From assembly GCA_015486785.1 (NCBI GenBank), contig WFQZ01000232.1, positions 1-13,109 on the forward strand: DNA of 13,109 nt, in the 5' to 3' direction. This stretch comes from Thermoflexales bacterium. Lineage in GTDB: Bacteria; Chloroflexota; Anaerolineae; B4-G1; SLSP01. The notes below the pieces were generated by a model, which worked only from the letters and a program-made list of their open reading frames with translations, had not been told where the DNA came from and did not search any database. Of this stretch, positions 7,247 through 13,109 are shown piece by piece. A program made the position numbers and the translations under genes. The first letter of the stretch is position 1. Every line of letters starts with the position of its first letter.

Positions 7247-9349
7247 GTGGATTACGAAGTACTCAACGGTCTTTTGCGCCCGAAGGCAATCGCTATTATT
7301 GGTGCCTCTGCCCAGGAAGGGAAAATTGGCTACACAGTGGTCAAGAATCTAATCGACAGCAAATACGAAGGCGCGATCTACCCCATCAATCCCAAAACCC
7401 CGGAGATCCTCGGACTAAAAACCTACAAGTCCGTGCTGGATGTCCCCGGCGAAGTTGACGCTGCCGTGATCGTCGTACCGGCACGCTTCGCGTTGCGGGT
7501 GACCGAGGAATGCGGCAAGAAAGGCGTTAAGGGGCTGATCGTGATCGCCTCCGGCTTCGGCGAGGTGGGGAAGCACGAGCTGGAATCCCAGATGGTGGAG
7601 ACCGCGCACCGTTACGGGATGCGCGTGTTAGGCCCGAACATCGTGGGGATTCTTTCCAACTCCGACAACAACAATGCTTCGTTCGCCCCGTTCCTCCCCT
7701 TCCCCGGCAAAGCCGCGCTCGTTTCGCAGAGCGGCGCGTTGCTCATCGCGATGGACGCTTCCAGCTACACCCGTGGCGTAGGCTTTGACAAGATGATCTC
7801 CATCGGCAACATGTCCGATGTCAATTTCGGCGATATGGTGGACTGGCTGGACAATGACGAAAACACCTTCTGCATCTCGCTCTACATTGAAGGGCTGCAA
7901 GATGGGCGCAACTTCATCCGCGCGGCGAAAGAGGCCGGCAAGCCCATCATCGCCCTGAAGTCCGGCGTTTCGGCCCACGGAGCGGCGGCGGCGGCTTCCC
8001 ACACCGGTTCGCTGGCCGGTTCAGGGAAGATTTACGAGGCCGCGTTCGAGCAAGCGGGCGTAGTTCGCGCCGCCAACTTGAACAACCTCTTTGACCGCAC
8101 GCTGGCCCTCTCCCTGCAACCCCCGATGCACGGCGAAAACGTGATGGTGATCACCAACGGCGGCGGCGTGGGCGTGTTGGCGACCGATGCCGCCGAGCGG
8201 TACGGGATTCCGCTGCGCTTTGCGCCGGACGACGTGCAGACCGAGTTGAAGAAATACATGCCGGAGTTCGGCTCCGCCAAGAACCCGGCGGACCTCACCG
8301 GTATGGCCGGGCGCGAATGGTACGAGCCATCCGTGAAATACGCCTTCGCCCATCCTTGGGTCAACGGCCTGGTGGTGCTCTACTGCGAAACAGCTATGAC
8401 CGACCCGATGGACATCGCCCAGGGGATCAAAGCCGCCGTGGATTCCACGGGGATCAAGGACAAGCCGATTACCGTCTCCTTCGTCGGCGGGGAAAAGTGC
8501 GACGCCGCGATGCGCTGGTTGGTGGAAAACGGGATTCCGGCCTACAACGCGCCCGACCTCGCGGTGAACGCGATGGGCGCACTCCACGAGTACGCCGAAA
8601 GCCGCGCTCAAGCGACCACCGCGTATGAGCGATACACAGATGTGGATGAAGCCGCCGCCCGCAAGATCATCGAAAAAGTCCGCGCCGAAAACCGCAACAT
8701 GACCGAGGTTGAATCCAAGGACATCTTCCGGGCCTACGGCCTGCCGGTCGCCGATACGCGCCTGGCGACCTCCGAGGACGAAGCCGTCGCCCTGGCCGAA
8801 ACCATCGGCTACCCGGTCGTGCTGAAGATCGCCTCACCGGACATCCTGCACAAGTCGGATGCCGGCGGCGTGAAAGTCAACATCAAGACCGCCGAAGAAG
8901 TCCGCGCGGCCTACCAAGAAATCCTGAAGAACGCCAAGGCCTACAAAGCCGATGCCGACATCCACGGCATCGTCATCCAAGAGATGGCCCCGTGGGGCAC
9001 AGAAGTGATTCTCGGTTCAGTCAACGATCCCACGTTTGGCCCCTCGGTGATGTTCGGCCTGGGCGGCATCTTCGTGGAGATCCTCAAGGACGTGACCTTC
9101 CGCGTGGCCCCGATCAGCCCGGCGCAAGCGTACAAGATGCTCTCCGAGATCAAAGGTGCGCCGATCCTCGCCGGAGCGCGAGGCGAGGCCCCACGTGACC
9201 GTGAGAAGCTCGCCGAGGTGCTCAGCCGCTACGCCCAAATGGTCGTGGACCTGGGCGACGTGATCGCCGAGTCGGACGCCAACCCGGTCATCGTCTACGA
9301 GGAAGGGGCAGGCGTCAACATCGTGGATGCCCGCATCATTTTGAAGTAA
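7247..9349 (+). CDS. ADP(NDP)-forming acyl-CoA synthetase, fused alpha-beta chain (acetate-CoA ligase family)
   Basis: Predicted to convert acyl-CoA, ADP and phosphate into the free acid, CoA and ATP, saving energy during fermentation, or to run in reverse to activate acids. GTG start with AGGAGG eight bases upstream; 700 residues, normal for the fused form. Domains in order: a Rossmann-type CoA-binding domain (about 8-130; IAIIGASAQEGKIG, VLGPN), succinyl-CoA-synthetase-like flavodoxin domains (about 145-450; VSQSGAL), then an ATP-grasp domain (about 480-700). The phosphorylated catalytic His is probably His252 in AAASHTGSLAG. ATP-grasp motifs include PVVLKIASPDILHKSDAGGV, with His535, a second conserved His in the family. 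The GPN motif is followed by Ile-Val rather than the more common Cys-x. It stands alone between two terminators, so its acyl substrate cannot be read from its neighbours. Confidence 0.92.
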   Translation: MDYEVLNGLLRPKAIAIIGASAQEGKIGYTVVKNLIDSKYEGAIYPINPKTPEILGLKTYKSVLDVPGEVDAAVIVVPARFALRVTEECGKKGVKGLIVIASGFGEVGKHELESQMVETAHRYGMRVLGPNIVGILSNSDNNNASFAPFLPFPGKAALVSQSGALLIAMDASSYTRGVGFDKMISIGNMSDVNFGDMVDWLDNDENTFCISLYIEGLQDGRNFIRAAKEAGKPIIALKSGVSAHGAAAAASHTGSLAGSGKIYEAAFEQAGVVRAANLNNLFDRTLALSLQPPMHGENVMVITNGGGVGVLATDAAERYGIPLRFAPDDVQTELKKYMPEFGSAKNPADLTGMAGREWYEPSVKYAFAHPWVNGLVVLYCETAMTDPMDIAQGIKAAVDSTGIKDKPITVSFVGGEKCDAAMRWLVENGIPAYNAPDLAVNAMGALHEYAESRAQATTAYERYTDVDEAAARKIIEKVRAENRNMTEVESKDIFRAYGLPVADTRLATSEDEAVALAETIGYPVVLKIASPDILHKSDAGGVKVNIKTAEEVRAAYQEILKNAKAYKADADIHGIVIQEMAPWGTEVILGSVNDPTFGPSVMFGLGGIFVEILKDVTFRVAPISPAQAYKMLSEIKGAPILAGARGEAPRDREKLAEVLSRYAQMVVDLGDVIAESDANPVIVYEEGAGVNIVDARIILK

Positions 9350-9362
9350 GAATCAAACACAC

Positions 9363-9381
9363 CTCGCCAACCACCGGCGAG
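9363..9381 (+). other. Small hairpin preceding the terminator
   Basis: CTCGCC (9363-9368) can pair with GGCGAG (9376-9381) around a seven-base loop. It has no T-run of its own. Its arms share the CTCGCC/GGCGAG core with the larger terminator hairpin at 9392-9419, so alternative pairings are possible. It may simply be an mRNA 3' end stabiliser. Confidence 0.45.
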
Positions 9382-9391
9382 CCTTCACCTC

Positions 9392-9425
9392 CAGGGGGCG
9401 AGACACAACTCGCCCCCTGCTTTTA
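9392..9425 (+). terminator. Intrinsic terminator after the acyl-CoA synthetase gene
   Basis: A perfect 11-base stem, CAGGGGGCGAG (9392-9402) with CTCGCCCCCTG (9409-9419), encloses the loop ACACAA. CTTTTAT follows. It separates the synthetase transcript from the restriction-modification genes. Confidence 0.88.
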
Positions 9426-9455
9426 TAGAGAACCCGTGATCCCAAAGGGGAACTA

Positions 9456-10316
9456 ATGAGAAAGCGAAAACTCATAGCCTTCGGTTGGTATGGTGGAAAA
9501 TTCAGCCACCTAGATTGGCTCTTACCGCTCCTACCCAAGGCCACCCACTACTGCGAGCCTTTCGGTGGCTCGGCGGCGGTTTTGCTCAACAGAGACCCTT
9601 CTCCCGTAGAAACTTACAACGACTTGGACGGAGAAGTGGTGAACTTCTTCCGTGTGCTGCGGGAACAGAAAGATGCTTTGATCGAAGCGATAGCCCTGAC
9701 CCCCTTCTCTCGTGAGGAATTCGAGCTTGCCCTATCTAAACCAACGGAAGGACTTTCGGATCTGGAACGCGCACGCCGATTCTACGTGCGGGCAAGACAG
9801 GTAAGAACCGGCCTCGCCCAGACGGCCAGCAGTGGACGCTGGGCACATTGCCGCTTGACCAGCCGCGCCGGAATGGCCGGGGCCGTCTCTCGCTGGCTGG
9901 GCAGCGTGGAGGCTCTACCGGAGATCGCCCAGAGGCTCTTGCGGGTTCAGATTGAGAACGACCATGCTATCAACGTGATCAAGCGTTATGATAGCGAAGA
10001 GACGTTGTTCTACTGCGATCCCCCCTACCCGCATAGCTCAAGGGGTGATAAAAACGCCTATCGGTACGAGATGACCGATGAGGAACACATAGAACTGGCC
10101 ACAGTTTTGAGAAATGTTAAGGGTAAAGTAGCCTTGTCCGGTTATCACTGCGATCTATTGGACGAAATCTACAGTGACTGGACTGCTATTGAAGCCCCCG
10201 CCAAAAAGATTCACTCAGTCAAAACAGAACGTGTGGAAGTTCTATGGGTAAACTATGCTATGCGCACAGAGGAAAGACTCCAATGGCAAATGACCCTACA
10301 AACATCCTTCGCCTAG
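9456..10316 (+). CDS. D12-class DNA N6-adenine methyltransferase (modification subunit of a type II R-M system)
   Basis: Transfers a methyl group from SAM to adenine N6 in a specific site, protecting host DNA from the partner nuclease. It has 286 residues, normal for the class. Motifs appear in alpha-class order: AFGWYGGK (8-15, motif X), CEPFGGSAAVLLN (33-45, motif I, SAM binding), a central variable target-recognition region (about 75-170), then the catalytic DPPY at 188-191 (motif IV), with LSGYHCDLL further on. AAAGGGG five bases before the ATG supports the start. The 3' end overlaps the nuclease gene by 34 bases, so the two are co-transcribed with the methylase first. The class includes Dam, DpnM and the EcoRV methylase, so the target could be GATC-like or another site; the sequence does not tell. 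Base composition looks less GC-rich than the flanking genes. Confidence 0.93.
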   Translation: MRKRKLIAFGWYGGKFSHLDWLLPLLPKATHYCEPFGGSAAVLLNRDPSPVETYNDLDGEVVNFFRVLREQKDALIEAIALTPFSREEFELALSKPTEGLSDLERARRFYVRARQVRTGLAQTASSGRWAHCRLTSRAGMAGAVSRWLGSVEALPEIAQRLLRVQIENDHAINVIKRYDSEETLFYCDPPYPHSSRGDKNAYRYEMTDEEHIELATVLRNVKGKVALSGYHCDLLDEIYSDWTAIEAPAKKIHSVKTERVEVLWVNYAMRTEERLQWQMTLQTSFA

Positions 10317-11410
10317 CTTTTCAGCGAGCCGCTGAAAGTGGCACAAACTCTTTGATCGCAGAACCGGAGATACGTGAGCAAATCGAACTTATCACGCGCA
10401 ACACTCAAAACCGCGCTTGTACTAGATTCGTGCTGGCTTGCGCCCTGGCCAAAGCCCACCGCCCCAGTGTGGACATCCGCAAGCCGTATACCGAGATTGG
10501 AGACGCGGATGCTTACTCAGGGCGCAGCTACGACGAACACTACATCCTGGACTTTGTGATACAGCATGAATTACCGTGCAATATGACCACCGCGTTCCTG
10601 ACTCCGGCATTCAGAAACCGCAACATTGTTTTAACGCCGGAAGTCAACCTGGTAGGACGGCCTCCTGTTGTGTACACGGCCACGTTGCAACTCCTCAACG
10701 CCGTCCACACCGGCAAACTATCCCCGGAGGATTTACTGGCCGAAACAATACGCTGGCTGCTGATCATCAGGGACGAGAACCGGGCCAGGATGCGCTCACT
10801 GCTGGCGGCATTAAACGCCTCACGAGGGGAAACCATGCTTTCGGCAGAGGGCATTGTAACTTTGATTGAGCAACATCTGAAACTAAAGCGAACCAGCCGC
10901 TTGCCGGTGCTGGTAATCGCAGCTATCTATCAAGCAGCCCGAGATCACCTGGGCGAGCGAGTCCTGCCGTTGGAAAGCCATACGGCGGCGGATAAACAGA
11001 CCGGGGCTCTGGGCGATCTGCAAATCACGCTGGTCGGAGATGATCAGGTCGTAACCGGCTACGAGGTGAAAACCAGACAGATCGCCAAAGGCGACATTGA
11101 TATTGCGGTGAGCAAAATCGCGCACTACCACACTCGCATTGATAACTACATTTTCATTACCACGGAGCCGGTGGAGCGGGAAATTTTAGAGTATGCCGCC
11201 GAGATGTACGAGAAGATCGGGATAGAAATTGCTGTGCTTGACTGCTTGGGCTTCTTGCGCCACTTCCTGCACCTATTTTACCGTGTGCGAATGCACTTCC
11301 TGGAAGCCTATCAAAGGCTGGTGTTGGCCGAGCCGGACAGTGCAGTTAGCTACGCCCTGAAAGAAGCGTTTTTGGCGATGCGCAAGGCAGCGGAAAGCAG
11401 CGAGAATTAA
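10283..11410 (+). CDS. Probable type II restriction endonuclease, PD-(D/E)xK fold
   Basis: Predicted to cut unmodified DNA at the site methylated by the upstream enzyme. I start it at ATG 10283 (MANDPTN), which has an AGAGGAAAG site about nine bases upstream, giving 375 residues; an in-frame ATG at 10244 would extend the overlap without a ribosome site. The N-terminal two thirds are helical (for example RFVLACALAKAHRPSVDIRKPY; AYSGRSYDE; TTAFLTPAFRNR). The catalytic core is near the C terminus: LPLESHTAADKQTGALGD with Asp245, then Glu261-Val-Lys263 (YEVKTRQ), giving D-x15-ExK, followed by a helix and the strand NYIFITTEPV. I have an uncertain impression of the SacI-type restriction enzyme family, but cannot confirm it. 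Gene order with the methylase is the strongest support. The specificity is unknown. Confidence 0.8.
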   Translation: MANDPTNILRLAFQRAAESGTNSLIAEPEIREQIELITRNTQNRACTRFVLACALAKAHRPSVDIRKPYTEIGDADAYSGRSYDEHYILDFVIQHELPCNMTTAFLTPAFRNRNIVLTPEVNLVGRPPVVYTATLQLLNAVHTGKLSPEDLLAETIRWLLIIRDENRARMRSLLAALNASRGETMLSAEGIVTLIEQHLKLKRTSRLPVLVIAAIYQAARDHLGERVLPLESHTAADKQTGALGDLQITLVGDDQVVTGYEVKTRQIAKGDIDIAVSKIAHYHTRIDNYIFITTEPVEREILEYAAEMYEKIGIEIAVLDCLGFLRHFLHLFYRVRMHFLEAYQRLVLAEPDSAVSYALKEAFLAMRKAAESSEN

Positions 11411-11414
11411 TCGC

Positions 11415-11441
11415 GGGGCGACCCAGTTGACGGGCCGCCCC
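11415..11441. terminator. Hairpin between convergent genes, possible weak bidirectional terminator
   Basis: GGGGCG (11415-11420) pairs with CGCCCC (11436-11441); inside, CCC/GGG pair after an A/C mismatch around a seven-base loop. It sits between the convergent nuclease and phosphohexomutase genes, where a terminator is expected. Neither strand has a clear T-run after the stem, so termination is uncertain. Confidence 0.45.
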
Positions 11442-11457
11442 ACTCACGCCGGAGGAG

Positions 11458-12882
11458 TTATTTCAATCCGGCTAATTCCAATCCGGCGTCCAGCATCGGC
11501 TGGACCAGGGATTGGTCGGTCAGTTCACAGTACACGCGGATGATCGGCTCGGTGCCGGAGAAGCGGATCAGCAGGAAGCCGGTATCGCCCAACTCGTACT
11601 TGTAGCCGTCAATCGTCACGATGCCGGTCACGGGAACACCGGCCAGGGTCGTGGGTCGGGCCGCGTCAAGCCGCGCCTTGGCCTGCGGACGCTTTTCCGA
11701 GGGGAAGCGCGTGTCCACGCGGCTGTAGTAGTAGGCCTGCCCCAGCTTCTCGAAGAGCATTTCCACCAGTTGCGCGGGCGTCTTGCCGGTCTGCACCATG
11801 AAATCCAGGAAGTAGAGATTCCCCAAAATGCCGTCACGTTCCGGCACGTTGCCCCGGAAGGCGTAACCGCCGCTCTCCTCTCCGCCGATCAGGGCGTTGG
11901 TCTCCAAAACCTTGGGAGCGACGTACTTGAATCCCACGCCGGTTTCGTACACCGGCACATTGTACATTTGCCCCAGTTTGTTGAGCATCGTGGTGGTTGA
12001 AATGGTCTTGACAATTGCGCCACGCTGACCGCGCACTTCCAACAGGTAGTAGGCCAGCAGAGCGTAGGCCCGTAGCTGATCAATGTACACGCCGTGCTCA
12101 TCGCCGATGCCCATACGGTCGGCGTCACCGTCGAAAATCAACAGCACGTCCGCGCCCAGCTCTGTGGTGCGTTTGAGGGCCACATCAATGTTAGGGCGGA
12201 TCGGCTCTGGTCGCTTCATCTCGGGGAAGATGGGATTTCGTCCCCCGTGAATCTCCCAAATGGTGTTGTTGCCCCCGCTCAACAGGGTGGGAATCCAGCC
12301 CGCGCCGTTCCCCCACATCGGCTCCACCAGGATCTTCAAGCCCGCGTTCCGCAGCTTTTCCAAGTCCACCAGCTTGCTGATGTGCGCGATGTAGGCCGGA
12401 TTCGGGTCCCAGCGGCGCACCAACCCTTTGGATTCCGCATCGGCCAAGGGCATGCGCTTGACCGTCTCCACCGTCTCCGGGATGCGGTCTTCGATCTCGT
12501 GCAAGCCCTCCGGCGGGATCGCGCCGCCGTGGGGGTCGCGCACCTTGTAACCGTTGTCGGCGGGCGGATTGTGGCTGGCGGTGATGTTGATCGCGCCGCC
12601 CGCCTCCCGCTCCACCGCGCTGTAGCTGATCACCGGCGTGGGCGTGTTGTGCGCAGTCAGCCACACGGAGATGCCGTTGGCGGCCATCACTTCCGAGGCC
12701 GCTTCCGCGAACAAGTCGCTGCTAAACCGCTGATCGTAGCCCACTACCACGCCTTTATCGGCCAGATCGTGAGCCTTCAGATAATCCGCAAATCCTTGCG
12801 TCACGCGGCGCACATTGTCAAAAGTGTAGGCCTCTGCAATGCGTGCCCGCCATCCGTCCGTACCAAAATGTATGTCACTCAT
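11458..12882 (-). CDS. Phosphohexomutase (phosphoglucomutase/phosphomannomutase family)
   Basis: Interconverts hexose-6-phosphate and hexose-1-phosphate in the cytoplasm through a phosphoserine. It has 474 residues with four-domain family motifs all in place: an N-terminal HFGTDGWR, the phosphoserine loop NITASHNP with Ser103, the magnesium loop DGDADR at 251-256, the sugar-specificity loop GGEESGG with Glu335 and Ser337, and the C-terminal phosphate loop RFSGTEP at 440-446. AGGAGGGT two to three bases before ATGAGTGAC supports the start, although the spacing is short. The Glu-Ser sugar loop is shared by glucose and mannose enzymes, so the preferred sugar is open. The upstream gene, 35 bases away on the same strand, is a GDP-mannose dehydratase fragment. 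This favours mannose-1-phosphate supply, but glucose-1-phosphate is also possible. Confidence 0.93.
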   Translation of the reverse strand: MSDIHFGTDGWRARIAEAYTFDNVRRVTQGFADYLKAHDLADKGVVVGYDQRFSSDLFAEAASEVMAANGISVWLTAHNTPTPVISYSAVEREAGGAINITASHNPPADNGYKVRDPHGGAIPPEGLHEIEDRIPETVETVKRMPLADAESKGLVRRWDPNPAYIAHISKLVDLEKLRNAGLKILVEPMWGNGAGWIPTLLSGGNNTIWEIHGGRNPIFPEMKRPEPIRPNIDVALKRTTELGADVLLIFDGDADRMGIGDEHGVYIDQLRAYALLAYYLLEVRGQRGAIVKTISTTTMLNKLGQMYNVPVYETGVGFKYVAPKVLETNALIGGEESGGYAFRGNVPERDGILGNLYFLDFMVQTGKTPAQLVEMLFEKLGQAYYYSRVDTRFPSEKRPQAKARLDAARPTTLAGVPVTGIVTIDGYKYELGDTGFLLIRFSGTEPIIRVYCELTDQSLVQPMLDAGLELAGLK

Positions 12883-12917
12883 ATACCCTCCTCAGATTGA
12901 TGATTTCCCGGTCGGGA

Positions 12918-13109
12918 TTAAAGGTTGTACTCTTTCTTGACCAACTCCACATCGGCATCCACCATCATTTGAATCAACTGCTCAAAACTCACCTGCCGCT
13001 CCCAGCCCAAGACCCGCTTGGCTTTACTGGGATCGGAGATCAGCAAGTCCACTTCTGCGGGGCGCATAAAGCGTGGGTCCTGGTACACATGGTCGCGCCA
13101 ATCCAACCC
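12918..13109 (-). CDS. gmd: GDP-mannose 4,6-dehydratase, C-terminal fragment (window edge)
   Basis: Only the last 63 residues are inside the window; the frame is open through the edge at 13109. The visible tail is characteristic: GLDWRDHVYQDPRFMRPAEVDLLISDP, then SKAKRVLGWERQVSF and a helix ending in MMVDADVELV. This matches the C-terminal part of GDP-mannose 4,6-dehydratases, whose RPAEVD and LGW motifs contact the nucleotide sugar in this short-chain dehydrogenase family. The catalytic Tyr-x3-Lys and NADP-binding Gly motif lie outside. The enzyme makes GDP-4-keto-6-deoxymannose, precursor of GDP-fucose, GDP-rhamnose or GDP-perosamine. It is 35 bases upstream of the phosphohexomutase on the same strand, so an operon is likely. 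Confidence 0.87.
   Translation of the reverse strand, partial: GLDWRDHVYQDPRFMRPAEVDLLISDPSKAKRVLGWERQVSFEQLIQMMVDADVELVKKEYNL

Noticed and set aside
12094..12900. A 268-codon plus-strand frame antisense to the phosphohexomutase
   Set aside because: The minus-strand gene has every family motif. The antisense product is Arg/His/Val-rich without a fold signature.

Overview
The window reads as a GC-rich bacterial chromosome segment with compact operons, Shine-Dalgarno sites close to AGGAGG, and mostly housekeeping genes. Several features point to an Anaerolineae-like Chloroflexota bacterium: a single-chain ADP-forming acyl-CoA synthetase, a HEAT-repeat protein with an acidic tail, a lipid-anchor-free exported MA-like peptidase beside a site-2 protease, and a GDP-mannose dehydratase. 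This assignment is inferred from gene types and protein style. No rRNA or other phylogenetic marker is present, so treat it as moderate confidence.

Layout, left to right. (1) Bases 1-3136, plus strand: the C-terminal part of a site-2-type intramembrane metalloprotease (RseP/RIP family), a HEAT-repeat protein, and a secreted, membrane-anchored gluzincin peptidase. They are tightly packed, with a 13 bp gap and then a TGATG overlap, so they form one operon. (2) Bases about 3200-5182, plus strand: a TATAAT promoter followed by a P-loop protein of unknown function whose stop overlaps the start of alanine racemase (ATGA), so the two are translationally coupled. (3) Bases about 5220-7220, plus strand: a TGnTATAAT promoter, trigger factor, ClpP, and a strong intrinsic terminator. 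This is the classic nascent-chain folding and proteolysis pair. (4) Bases 7247-9425: a stand-alone 700-residue NDP-forming acyl-CoA synthetase closed by an 11 bp terminator hairpin. (5) Bases 9456-11410: a two-gene type II restriction-modification module (D12-class adenine methyltransferase, then a PD-(D/E)xK endonuclease). It looks less GC-biased than its neighbours and is probably an accessory insertion. (6) Bases 11458-13109, minus strand: a phosphohexomutase preceded, 35 bp upstream, by the C-terminal end of GDP-mannose 4,6-dehydratase. This suggests a nucleotide-sugar operon entering from the right.

Functionally, the window joins protein quality control (RIP protease, MA-like peptidase, trigger factor, ClpP), cell-wall precursor supply (alanine racemase), fermentative energy conservation (ADP-forming synthetase), DNA defence (R-M) and GDP-sugar synthesis. 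Most genes belong to well-known families. The less understood items are the P-loop partner of alanine racemase, the HEAT protein and exported peptidase co-transcribed with the intramembrane protease, and the uncharacterised specificity of the R-M system. I see no rRNA, tRNA, CRISPR array, transposase or phage gene. No gene-free stretch exceeds 300 bases; the longest gap is 142 bases (3137-3278).
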